Source of the DNA: Phragmites australis
Taxonomy: Eukaryota > Streptophyta > Magnoliopsida > Poales > Poaceae
Direction: 5' to 3'
Assembly: GCF_958298935.1 (NCBI RefSeq)
Contig: NC_084927.1
Span: 16,768,001-16,832,000, forward strand
Length of the DNA: 64,000 nt
A program made the position numbers and the translations under genes. Shown here piece by piece: positions 11,795-22,389 of this stretch. Every line of letters begins with the position of its first letter. Position 1 is the first letter of the stretch. The notes under the pieces are model-generated. The model was not told the DNA's origin and did no database searches. It was given only the letters and a program-made list of their open reading frames with translations.

Positions 11795-12214
11795 GTAGTT
11801 AACCGTGTCTAACCTTTCGTTGACGTAAGCCTCATAGAATGTTTTCCCTTCACTTGCGGAGTACATTTTTGTGCTCACATCCGTTGTCCCTTCTCTTGCA
11901 TTCTACCGCTGTTTAGAAGCCGTCAATAAAGCTGCTTCCTTCGACGAAGACGACTTCAATCCGGAGTTGCTGTTCTAGGCTGGTGTGCCTCCTGTTGACG
12001 CTTGTGGAAGATGGAAGATCCGCTGGCGCTGAAGCTCTCTTGTTTTGTTGTGTTTTCTTTTAGACCCTCGGGTCCCTTTGTAATAAGTTAAATATGTTAT
12101 TGTAATAATGACACTGTGATGATAAATTAATGATGTAAACGCATGTATGAAACTTGATCTTAATATACATGTGTTGTACCCTATTTTATTCCTTTAACTG
12201 CGTGTTACAGGATG

Positions 12215-12949
12215 CCTGGCCTATCGAGCCAGCCCCCTTGGCTAAAGCTCCATAGCGTAAAGCTACACGGTGGGAACGTGATGTGCTTGTCACTAACGGA
12301 GTTGAAAGCTTCGTAATCCTCTACAGTAGGCATATGTGTATAGGTTATAGATCTTAAATATGTGTAAAGTGTGTGTGCGTAGAGTGTGAAGTGTGTTTAG
12401 ATACTACACTTATACAGTGCTAAGGCTATTAAAAAAAGCTCCATAGCATGCAAGGCTGAGCAACAGCGAACATAGTGCTATGCACCATGAACAATACAAG
12501 CATATCTCCTTTTCTTTATTCCAATGCACACATGCATGCATCATGGAACAAATTCTTTCACGCCATACATCACATGATGCTCTACATCATAGACCATACA
12601 ACTCTTGTGTACGTCTTCTGGTGCGATCCAATTCTACCATATCATAACCCATATATCTCATATGTATGTCTCACACTGTGATCATCTTCACGTATACTAT
12701 TCCCTAGCTTGAACATCCCATGTGACCTCTTGACCTCAATTCCTTTTTTAACATAGTTTTAATCCATATCACCGACCATATTTGCCATTAGGAGACAACT
12801 GCACATGAACAAAATTATCAACTAATTCCAAGCACAAGTTCTCACAAACTTGACTCACGTCAATCCGCACAACACCACTCACACGAATATATTACATATA
12901 TCAAAACCACCAATATCAGTATGCTACCACGAGCATATCCAATAACATA
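12215..12949. other. Unannotated AT-rich spacer
   Basis: Lies between the solo LTR and the LINE. No conserved coding, repeat or terminal structure was recognised. Confidence 0.4.
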
Positions 12950-12958
12950 TTATCACTA

Positions 12959-15832
12959 TTTTTTTGCGAGGGGAACAAAAACTTTACTAATTAAGGATTT
13001 GAAAGATTACAATAACAGTCTAAAAGATTCTTCAAAAAAGCTTGGAACACCCCTAAGCCAAACTGTTGTGCTGTTGGCTCTCCTGGCATGTTGCGCAAGC
13101 TCATGAGCAAAGATGTTCTGATCTCTTGTTCCCTTGGCGATCTTCACCTGCCCCAACTCTGCTATCAGGTCTTTGCAATCTTGTATGATTCCTCCCACAT
13201 TTGAGCGGCTAGCCCTGGTGCTGTCTGCGCCGAAACGCAGGAGCTAGAATCCGTCTCCAGGACAACCGGACCCTCGAACCAATTGGGAACGAGTGACAAA
13301 TCCTCTTTACAGGCTTCCATCTCTGCTCCTTCCGCTGAGGAACAATTGAACAGAACTCGCCAGCCTGATAACAGGGCCTCCCCGTCCGAATTCCTGATAA
13401 TGACGCCCGCGCTCGCTTCTCCCGTAGCAGCAACATAACTACCATCAACATTCACTTTAACCCATCCTATATCCGGCGGTCTCCACTTTAATTTGACCTT
13501 CACATGCCCCTTATTTCCTTCGGCGACAAAATCTCTGGCTCCCAGAGAGTCTCCTGTCACTGATTTCCCCTTCAGCACCACCTCCTCCTGTGCCGGATTT
13601 GATACAGTGTTCGGTAGTGAGCCGAGAGAGCTATCAACGAACCTTCTTCCGAAAATCTCATATTACCATGTGTGATCGTATTCCTATCGTTCCAATTCTT
13701 CCATAGCATTATGATCAAGAATTCCCTCTCTTTTCTGAAGCTTATCCAATAAAAGCAAAAACCATTCAGGACCTGTCCGTTGGTTCATTGATATGGTAGG
13801 GATGAGCCACTCCTTCCGCGTAACTTGAATCAGTATTCGTGAGTAATTGCACTCAACTACTGCATGGAAACCATCCTCCCTGCCATTACTGCATACCTCA
13901 CATGTATCTGACTGCGCGATATGTCTGTTCCTCTTATTTGCATTTGTTGGCAGATCTTCCTTTGCTAATCACCAGGCAAACACTTTCATCTTTGAGGGGT
14001 ATCATTATCCCAAATGTTCTTCCACAAAATCCTTCTATCCGACCTTCCACTACTTGTGGCCTGACCTTCAGCTTGCCTTGGATTGTAAGCCAACTTATAA
14101 GCACTTTTCACTGAGAAAATACCTGACTTTTCTGGGTGCCACGCCAAAACATCCTCTATGGCTCGATGTGGCAGTCTTATCTTCAGAATTTCCTCCACAT
14201 CAATTGGCGAGAAGTTTTCTCTCAATAGATCAATTCTCCACTCTCTATTCTGTGAGATTAACTCCTTCACCCACCTGACCCACGATCTTCTCCTCCTGGT
14301 GATTGGTTTCAGACTTATGTCTCTCGGTATCCAATTGTCACGCCAAATCCGGACCGAACGACCCTCCCCAATACGCCGGATAGCACCTTTTTTGAGTAAA
14401 TCCACACCATGCTCAATTGCTCACCAAGTTGGAGAAACATTTCCTGAGAAAGCAGTATCGGTGAGCTTACCCACTGAGTTTTGCACCTTCCATTATTAGC
14501 CCCCTACCAATATTTTCGGATCAGCTTCATATAGTCATCGCACAATGAGACAGGCAACTTAAACACTCCCATACTGTACGTAGGCAAAGCTTAGGCTATA
14601 GATTTTATTTGCACTTCCTTTGCAGCCTGAGATAGATTTGTATCACTCCAATCAGCCAACCTCTTCCCGAAGTGAACACTTATCGGTTGGAACTGATCAC
14701 GCTTCATTCTCCCCTCTGGGGTAGGAAGGCCAAGATATTTCATCTCAAAAGCTTCCTGATGCACTTGTAGCACGCTCCGGACTTCCGTCCTGGCATCAAG
14801 GGGACAACCAGCTCCAAACATAATTGAACACTTCGTCGGATTGAATAATTGGCCTGTGCTCCGAGCATAATCACAAAGGACCACCTTTACCAAATTTGCT
14901 TGACTAACTTCTCCCTTAAAGAAACAGCAGGCTATCGTCGGCAAACAGCATGTGGGTGATCAGCGGTGCTCTACGGCAAATACTTAGTGCCTGTAGGTTT
15001 TCTTGTCTGACCTTCTTATCAAGTAGCATTGAAAGCCCATCAGCCACCAGCAGGAAAAGATACGGCAATAAAGGATCATCTTGACGTAGCCCTCGAGAAG
15101 GTTTAAACTTCTCCTGCAGGATTCCATTGAAGTTTACAGCAAAGAGACAGTAGTAACGCATTGCATGACCCATTTAATCCATTGATCACAAAAACCCATC
15201 TTTGCCATAGCACCCTGTAAATACGCCCAATCCACTCGGTCATAGGCTTTAGATAAGTCCAGCTTGTAAGCACAAAATTTCTGAGCATTCGTATTCCCTG
15301 TTTGAATCGCGTGGATGCACTCGAAGGCAATTAACGCATTGTCTGTTATCATTCTTCCAGGAACAAAAGCACTCTGAGTGGGGGATATAATCTCATCCAA
15401 CAGGGGTCGGAGTCAATTCACTAAGCACTTTGAGACAACTTTGTAAATAACATATCATAGACTTATCGGTCTAAAGTCTTTCAAATCCTCCGGGTCATTT
15501 TTCTTAGGGATAAGCACGATAAGCGTCTCATTAACCCCCTCAGGCATGCAACTTGATTGAGAAAGTTTGCACTGCCTTCACCAGGTCCTCCTCCAGCACA
15601 TCCCAATTTCACTGAAAAAAGCGCCCTGGAAACCCATCAGGCCCCGGCGCCTTCAAAGGCCCAATGTGAAAAAGGGCGTCTGAAATTTCTTCAGCTGAGA
15701 ACGGCCTACTTAAATTCGTGTTCATCTCTTCCGTGACTATATGTTCTAGTGTGTCCAGGAGAATAGCCGGCTCCAGACTTGTGTCCCGTTTGTACAAATC
15801 GCCAAAGAAATCAGTTGCAAGCTGTGTCCCGT
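12959..15832 (-). mobile_element. 5'-truncated LINE with RNase H, TSD TTATCACTA
   Basis: A minus-strand non-LTR retrotransposon. Its 3' end is a short A tract (T run at about 12959-12967 on the plus strand). A perfect 9-bp direct repeat TTATCACTA flanks it (12950-12958 and 15833-15841), consistent with target-primed reverse transcription. The 5' end is lost just upstream of the reverse transcriptase, so endonuclease and ORF1 are absent. The RNase H domain marks it as a different plant L1 lineage from the LINE at 40-47 kb. Confidence 0.85.
13007..15832 (-). pseudogene. LINE ORF2 remnant: reverse transcriptase, zf-RVT, RNase H
   Basis: On the minus strand, in order: the pre-RT motif K-A-P-G-P-D-G-F-P (about 15660-15620); RT blocks with S-A-F-V-P-G-R-M-I-T-D-N and K-L-D-L-S-K-A-Y-D-R-V-D-W (15400-15200); G-L-R-Q-D-D-P-L; the catalytic F-A-D-D box (about 14950); and K-Y-L-G-L-P (about 14735). 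A zf-RVT region follows (14405-13990), then an RNase H domain with V-N-V-D-G-S-Y and E-T-D-S-S-S (13581-13010), ending in A-H-E-L-A-Q-H-A-R-R. Multiple frameshifts and stops break it into at least seven frames. The product would act in target-primed reverse transcription in the nucleus; this copy is dead. Confidence 0.85.
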
Positions 15833-16319
15833 TTATCACTACATGCACATCAATAATGACAGAATATTAAATCACTTTGCGCTATTGCAAATTTCATAAT
15901 AAAATCAAATTTTCAGCATATATGATCTCAAATTAATCCATCGAGGTCAGATGCTTCTCACATCACACCGTGTGTTGTTGTATTTTTTTGTTGTTGTTTT
16001 CTGTCGGAGTCATGCGAACAACAACATTCCAGTATTAAGCTATCTCCAGTATGCTAAAGTTTGGTGGAGAATATCTTTATTTGTTTGAAGAGATTAGGCA
16101 TTGTTTGGATCTTGATTTTGTAGGAAGTTTATAGGAAACAACCTAGTTCCGCGAAGAAGAAGAAAATTTCCCACATATAAAACGGGCCTAACTCGCTAAC
16201 AGCAACATTACCCGGCCGGAGCAGCAATGATCGACTAGCATGCCTGCACTGTAGTTACACGTCCTTACTGTACATTAGGCATGTAAGATGCTCTTGGTGT
16301 CGGTGACACCCACATTAGT

Positions 16320-16500
16320 TTCTTAATTTGTTGGTACAGGACATTCAGAAGAGATCTTATCTGTTAGATAATGTTGAGTTTGTTTACGAAGGAAGGGTGG
16401 GACTCAAATAATGAAGCACATATGCTAGCTAAGTGTGCTTGTAGTGTTGCCCCCCGGACGGTATGTTTGGTTGCTCCGCCCGCCAGATTTTTCGATAACA
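16320..16500 (+). pseudogene. RNase H-like (RVT_3) C-terminal fragment
   Basis: One plus-strand frame reads F-T-K-E-G-W-D-S-N-N-E-A-H-M-L-A-K followed by V-A-P-R-T-V-C-L and A-P-P. This matches the end of RNase H domains in plant LINEs (basic residue, then N..AH.LAK). It is a short isolated scrap with no terminal structure left. Confidence 0.4.
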
Positions 16501-16559
16501 TAAACTCCCTAAGAAGAAGTCTCCAATAACATAAACTAAGTATTCTTCGTATAAAAAAA

Positions 16560-16717
16560 TCTAGCTGAAAATTAAACATAAAATATCGTCGATTGCTATA
16601 AAATCAACATTATATTAAAAGTACTTTAAAATATAAATTTATTAAAAAAATTGTATACTAAATATATATAAAATTTAACTAATTGTCAATCAAAACCTAT
16701 AAAATTTGACGGAGGGA
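16560..16717. mobile_element. Partial Stowaway-like MITE end
   Basis: AT-rich DNA ending 'aaaatttgacggagggagTA'. The tail and the preceding 'aatttaactaattgtcaatcaaaac' closely resemble the 3' half of the Stowaway MITE ending at 31874. I could not find the matching opposite terminus, so the copy looks one-sided. Confidence 0.45.
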
Positions 16718-17292
16718 GTATTATTTTTCGTTTGACCGACCGGCAAGTGCTCGCCGTGGAGCACCAAGAACGCCGACACTGGCTTCGAAGTGGAGAACCA
16801 TGCTCATCGATGGAAGATCTGGGACTCTTTTCCATCTCAAGAAAATAAAAATAAAGCCATCTGATTTCTTTTACAAAAAATATCAGGGACTCTTTTCTTT
16901 TCCATCTTAAAAAAAGATTAGGGACTCTTGTCAGTCTCAAAATAATTAAAAACTTGAGGACGTGGACTATTCCTCCGATGACTCAGCGACTGCTGCTACC
17001 AGTGGAGCAGTCAAACGCGAACCGTTCTCGAGCTCAAGATCAGAAAAAATGGACCAAAAGACAAAAGTGCGGTCCAAGCAATCAGGACCCGGACTGGGTC
17101 GATCGTGAAGGAACTTTCAACAACATCCAACTCCCGAATATTGTGGAACAAATCCAGATTTACATGAAAGCATCGAAAGCTTAAAAAAACAAATCCAATA
17201 GGCTTTTCGTAGCTGCACTTATGGTATATAGTATAATTTTTGTCTCATACAAGCTAATAATAAATAATAAGGTTGTCTTATTTTGTTTCCAC

Positions 17293-17560
17293 CACTACTG
17301 CAGAATCTTGTATCACTACTCACTCTAAAACTCCCCTCACTACCAGTTTTAGAGCCAGCAGTGGATAACGGGCAGTGATAATCGGGAACTATCACTGCTG
17401 GCGTGGAGGACCGACAGTGAAAGATGTTTTCACTGCCAGCTAAAGGCTCCAGTCGGCAGTGATGCCTGGGAATCGCTGCCGGCTGGTGGTTTCAGCCAGC
17501 AATAATTCTCAGGCATCACTACTGGCTGGAGTCTTCAGTTGGCAGTGTTTTTCCTCTTCG
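17293..17560. repeat. CACTA left terminus and subterminal repeats
   Basis: The terminal CACTACTG is followed by alternating 'cagtgat', 'actgctggc' and 'gccggc/cagtg' motifs in both orientations, the presumed transposase-binding array of this CACTA family. A pyrimidine-rich run (17545-17645) follows. Confidence 0.8.
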
Positions 17561-17778
17561 GTCTCTCTCCCCTCTCCTCCCAGTCCTCCCTCTCTCTGTC
17601 CTCTCTGTCCTCCCTCTCTCTCGATCTCTCCGTCTCTCTCCCTCTCAATATATGCATACAATGAGACATATATTTAATGTAAATCAATAATAAATACACC
17701 TTCATTAATACATAATAGTTCATGTTATACAATGAATGCGATGTGCATCGACAAATACGTATATATACATAATAGTTC

Positions 17779-17937
17779 TCACAGGTCATCCCCCGAAATA
17801 TCGGTTGAGTTGAGCCAGTCCAGTATCTCTCTACCTCTCCCGCGATGAGGACTGTGTCTCCGCATGGACGGCTGATGGTGTATGTACGTTCGAGGACGTC
17901 GGGGGGCCGATGGTGGTGGAGCGGAGGACCCGGCCAT
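17779..17937 (-). CDS. Small 52-aa ORF in CACTA subterminal region, unknown
   Basis: Minus-strand ATG at 17937 to TGA at 17779-17781. The N-terminal half is rich in P, R and H. The C-terminus reads R-E-I-L-D-W-L-N-S-T-D-I-S-G-D-D-L, an acidic/aromatic tail. Its position just inside the CACTA left end, on the transposase strand, suggests the last exon of an element-encoded protein. It could also be chance. No family was recognised. Confidence 0.3.
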   Translation of the reverse strand: MAGSSAPPPSAPRRPRTYIHHQPSMRRHSPHRGRGREILDWLNSTDISGDDL

Positions 17938-17949
17938 ATTTACATGTGA

Positions 17950-18900
17950 GACATTGATCTTACAAGTGACACAAAGTACCTGACAAGTGACACATTGATC
18001 TTACAAATCACATCATCTTACATAGCAAAATAATAATTATAATAAGAATTAAGATTACGACATTTTTTACACGTGAAATCAAATTTCTCCTTATTTTCAA
18101 AGGTAACCAATTTTAGCTCGGCCTGGATGTCTCGACTGTTATATGCCGCAACAGCTTCCTATTTGGACTTTAATAACCATCTCAGTCGAGCTTTTCATTC
18201 ATATATATGGTATCTAATTTCATCATTTACAAAAAGAAAAATAAGTATGAAAACAGTGCAATTTTTAATACAACATATAACATGAGTAAAAAAGAAATAT
18301 AGTCTCAGTGTACAGCAAGAACTGGACAGTAGATTTTTAAAAGTGCTCTTAGGAAATGAATAACAATTAGCCCTAGGACAATCAAGGTCCTACCCCCTAA
18401 TTGTTCTATTGAGTATATCAACGACTAGACAATTTACTAAGTTCTTATCTAGTTATTAGAACCTAGAAAGAATTATCAAAAATCACACAATATCATCATG
18501 AGCAGTGCTGCTATACCAAATCGGAGAGCACGGATTCTGAAAAGGACAAGCAATTTCCTGCCGAGACAAAAATAGAGACTGAACAGCAGGATTCAAACAA
18601 GTAATGACAAAACAAAAAGGATGAATTAACTTCCTTATCCAGAATCTGATATGCTAATCAATTTCTGAACTTACAGCAGCACACCATCTAGGGATCAAAT
18701 TATAATAGGTAGCCCACTGAAACAACACAAGAAATATGTTTTGGTATACATGTACATACCAGCAAGAACCATCAACAAGTCTCACTATGGGCTATAACAA
18801 ATATCAGACAACAAATTGCTCAGCCTCAGTGTATCAATTCATCATCAAGGAAATAGAATATGTACCAGTACTATCCAAAACAGAAGATGGGAAATGCTCA
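17950..18900. other. CACTA interior, no coding recognised
   Basis: AT-rich interior of the large CACTA. No domain, splice-consistent exon or repeat array was seen until the minisatellite begins near 18906. Confidence 0.4.
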
Positions 18901-18905
18901 CAAGC

Positions 18906-19270
18906 ATCATTTGAACACACAAAAGGACTGATGCAACATCTGTTCTTATCATTTGAACACACAAAAGGACCAATGCAACATATATGTTCTTATCATTTGA
19001 ACACACGAAAAGACCACAAGCAGCATCTATTTATCATTTGAACACACAAAAGGACCACAAGCAGCATCTATTCTTATCATTTGAACATACAAAAGGACCA
19101 AAGCAGCATATCTGTTCTTATCATTTGAACACCCAAAAGGGTCACAAGCAGAATCTATTCTTATCATTTGAACGCACAAAAGGACCACAAGCAGCATCTG
19201 TTCTTATCATTTGAACACACAAAAGGACAGCACACAAGCATCTACTCTTATCATTTGAACACACAAGCAG
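18906..19270. repeat. Minisatellite, about 9 units of 39-44 bp
   Basis: The unit begins 'atcatttgaacacacaaaag' and continues 'gaccacaagcagcatctgttctt', with 1-6 differences and small indels per copy. The last unit is partial. The array is immediate: there are no distinct spacers. It lies beside the captured exon-like DNA at 19320-19462. Confidence 0.88.
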
Positions 19271-19319
19271 CTGGCCATGAATCAGTAGAACTTGCACTGA
19301 AACCCTAGGAATTGGAGGG

Positions 19320-19462
19320 GAGAAGGAGACGGAGGGGGAGCCAGGAGGCCTACCTTGACGTCGGGGTGGTTGTCCATGGAGACGATGGCAGTGGACGAGG
19401 GCGCAGGACATGACAGTGCGGGCTCCTTGGTGTTGAGGTGCTCATCGGGGTGGAGGCGGCGG
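19320..19462 (-). pseudogene. Captured exon-like segment (split by Sirevirus)
   Basis: Read on the minus strand from the Sirevirus edge, one frame gives P-D-E-H-L-N-T-K-E-P-A-L-S-C-P-A-P-S-S-T-A-I-V and M-D-N-H-P-D-V-K, followed at once by a consensus donor (AAG|gtaggc). The segment continues on the other side of the Sirevirus at 25905-26125, where similar words recur. GC content is well above the CACTA around it. It looks like host exon DNA carried by the CACTA. The source gene was not identified. Confidence 0.4.
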
Positions 19463-20933
19463 TGTAGGGATCGGTGACGTCTACTCTACCAAAAATAACA
19501 CAAGATAAACTTATATCAAATTATATCTAAATATGCTCTAAGTTTATCTAGTCTACTCTACCAAACAAAGCACTTGCAACCTATCTAAGAAAGTAAATTA
19601 CAAGTAAGTAAATGCGGAAACGTAAATAAGGTAGAGAGATCAAACTTGGCACAATGATTTTTTTTCCCATAGTATCAATGGCATGATGCCACTCCTAGTC
19701 CATGTTGGAGGTCCACAAATGATATACTCTCAATCGGCACCCGGTCACGGCCTTTGAGCCACCAAATCACAAAGAAAAGGCCTCCACCCGGATGAGCCAC
19801 CAAGCCACTATGGCATGGTCTCACTTCTAGCCTCTCTTCCGGTTCCTCACCATCATGATCACTTCGGAGCTTGAGCCACAAAGGCAAAGGTCTCCACGGC
19901 CCTGCACAATCGCCTTGCCACCGCTCTACACCAAGTCGGAGGGTCAACAAGCTTGCCGGAGAGTCACAAAGACTCCAACGTGCTGGCGTACCAAGAGGTA
20001 CACTGTTGGATCACTCCTTGATCCACTCTCTAGGCAGCAATCACCTAGCAGCTCACTCTCTAGGCCTATAAGCACTAATCACTCTCTAATCTTGTGTTTA
20101 ATCGCCTTGGATGATCACTTTAAGCACTTTGGTGGCTTGGATGCCTTCTCAGGTGTATATGAACTTCTCTGGACTCCAACACCCTCAAATGACAGAGTGG
20201 AGGAGTACTTATAGCCTCAAACTCACGTACTAGCCACTAACCCAACGGCTCTAAAAATAACACCAGATGATCCAGTGAGAACAGTAGTACTAACACCGGA
20301 TCATCCGGTGAGTACACTCTCACAAACTAGCTATTGGAATCCCACTTACAAGCCTCTGTGAACACCAGATACTCTGGCGTATACTCCATCTTCATCGCCG
20401 GACTTTCTGGTGAGTATACCTTAGCCATCCGAGCCAACATCTTCTCTATGTAAATTGTTTTGGTGCCTTCTCCGGTGCTTATCACATCATCACCGAACTA
20501 TCCAGTGAGGTCACTGCATTCTCGCCTTTTTCAACAATGCTTCGGTGCTTACCTCCCGTGTGTTCAAATTAATCACCGGACTATCCAGTAGGGTCTTCTG
20601 CTTCTTTTTCATCTTTGCACTGTTCATTATCCGGTGTATTGTCTTGCTTCGTCACCGGACTATCCGGTGAGGTTTTCATACCTCTGTCCCCCTTTGATAG
20701 AGATGCTTTGGTGAGTGCAAATACTCGGAGCACCGGACCATCCGGTGTAGTCATTTCTCCTGGGACTTTTCTCAATTCAACCAAACTTTGTCCCGGCTTC
20801 GATGGCTTCTTCATGTATTGCATCCATGAGACCTACTAACATATATTCTTGACAAACATGTTAGTCCCAATGACTATATTTTCATTAATCACTAAAATCA
20901 CAATCATGACCTAATATGGCTATTTTTGCTACA
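19463..20933 (-). repeat. Sirevirus 3' LTR (left copy)
   Basis: Plus-strand ends are TGTAGGGATC and TTTGCTACA. It lacks about 45 bp present near the outer edge of the other LTR (a deletion near 19480). It has no MITE, which shows the empty site of the insertion seen at 24764 in the right copy. Confidence 0.85.
20250..20750. repeat. Sirevirus LTR palindrome array (left LTR)
   Basis: About eight copies of a palindrome like CACCGGAcTATCCGGTG, several decayed, spread over about 500 bp. The matching array in the right LTR (25225-25720) is better preserved. Such palindromes are a described signature of Sirevirus LTRs. Confidence 0.75.
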
Positions 20934-20950
20934 ATCTCCCCCTTTTTGGT
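20934..20950 (-). promoter_or_regulatory. Primary polypurine tract of the Sirevirus
   Basis: On the minus strand it reads aaaaagggggagat directly before the 3' LTR; this tract would prime plus-strand DNA synthesis. Similar tracts recur to the right (next entry). Confidence 0.7.
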
Positions 20951-21059
20951 GATTGATGACAACACAACCAAAGCAAGTGGCAAATAACAAATGATTCCAA
21001 ATGTAAAAATCAGAAATGAGCACAAAGTCTTACCACATTGCTTGGATACATGCTCTTAC

Positions 21060-21700
21060 CACTTAGTTCCCCTTTGTTGTGGCTTCCCCTTTCTCTATTG
21101 CCACTATCTCCCTTGATTTGACCTAAGCAACAGCTTCTCCCCCTTTGTTGACCTTCATGTATCTTGCACTTGCTATAATCTCCCCACATTTTATCTTGCA
21201 TTCCTTGCTTTGGTCGTCAAACTTCTCCCCCTTTATCAATAATCTCCGAAAAGGACTATATGCACATGTTGAACTTAAAGGTAAAAACATTAAAGCACAT
21301 GGGAGAGTGCTTCACAAATCATGATCTAATTAAAAATGATACCAATTGTAGGAATCTCACTACAAAAGAATGATACCAATTGAAAGAGATGAAAGCACAT
21401 AGATCATAATTAATGAAACTCACATAATATAGTCTAAACTCCCCCTATATGTGTTCATACATATGATGAGAAAGAAACATATGCATAACTAAACAATATG
21501 TCAAGATAGAAAGTTTAAGCTATATTATGCATGGAGATAGCTTAAATGAACAAAGATTTGACAATGATACCAATTGAAATGTTTGAGCATTGCATACCTC
21601 GGGGAACATGTTGATTGCTCCATGAGACTACAAAAGATGCAACTTAAATACATGTTAGTCTCAAGATCACAGCCTATAGGATATACTCCCCCTAAATGTA
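21060..21700 (-). repeat. Multiple polypurine tracts (Sirevirus multi-PPT)
   Basis: Plus-strand ctcccc(c)tttg/ttat-like tracts occur near 21068, 21085, 21137, 21180, 21227, 21440 and 21683, each the complement of an AAAGGGGGAG-type polypurine run. The clustering upstream of the 3' LTR is typical of Sireviruses. Confidence 0.65.
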
Positions 21701-22389
21701 TGCATACAAGTTTTGAATACTTGTGAAATATATGCACTTGATAACAATGGGGACTTATCCTATAGATTAGATCATGACACATAAAAGATATCAATTGAAA
21801 AACTAGTACCATGTAAGGGACCTACAACTAATAAACCATATAGATTGCTCATGGATAAGAGAGAAATACAAGTAACCTACCATATGAGACTTATACTAGG
21901 TATTGCATTAAATTGAAATAAGCACATGCAATCTTAGACAAGACAAATGAGCTAGAAGCAAAACAAAATACATGAACAAGAATCTAGCTACACCTACCTC
22001 TTTTACCTTTGGATTGGGATTTGGGTATGTGATGATCATAATCTTCATCAATATGCCCATCTTGTACATTTAGCTTCTTTGCTTGAATCTTCACTTCATC
22101 TTGTAAACCAAGCCTCAAATCCCTATAGCCGCCTCGGGCTTCAAGTCTTCTTTGGAACCCAAACCGATTGGAGCTCCTTCATGTTGGTGATGACTTTCTT
22201 GGGCACCCAAATGGGTTGATTCCATCTCCGATCATTCTTCCCAACCATGTGTTCAACCACCTTGCCATTTTCCTTCTTCTTGAGTTTGTAGTGGTTACAC
22301 TTTATCTTGTTCTTTTATTTGGGCTTAGTGTAGAGGTTGGAGATCTTGTTGAAGAGGTTTCCCATCTTCTTATTCTCCTTGATCTCCTT

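Larger units (their letters stand above)
7835..12209 (+). mobile_element. Solo LTR (large family), TSD GGATG
   Basis: It begins TGTAACACCC and ends GTGTTACA, an 8-bp terminal inverted repeat with canonical TG...CA ends. It is flanked by a perfect 5-bp target-site duplication GGATG (7830-7834 and 12210-12214). No primer-binding site, polypurine tract or retroelement protein lies between the ends, so this is a solo LTR. Removing the nested solo LTR and its duplicated target leaves about 2.98 kb. A CT-rich tract at about 8505-8524 followed by catataag (about 8525-8532) looks like the LTR promoter. The strand is inferred from that promoter. The short open frames inside are not genes. Confidence 0.85.
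15842..17292. other. Spacer with TE scraps
   Basis: Mostly AT-rich. It contains the RNase H scrap at 16320-16500 and a one-sided Stowaway-like end at about 16560-16717, both listed separately. Two open frames near 16690-17180 have no recognisable domain. Confidence 0.4.

Noticed and set aside
18906..19270. CRISPR-like array
   Set aside because: Units are contiguous without unique spacers and the host is a plant; this is a minisatellite.
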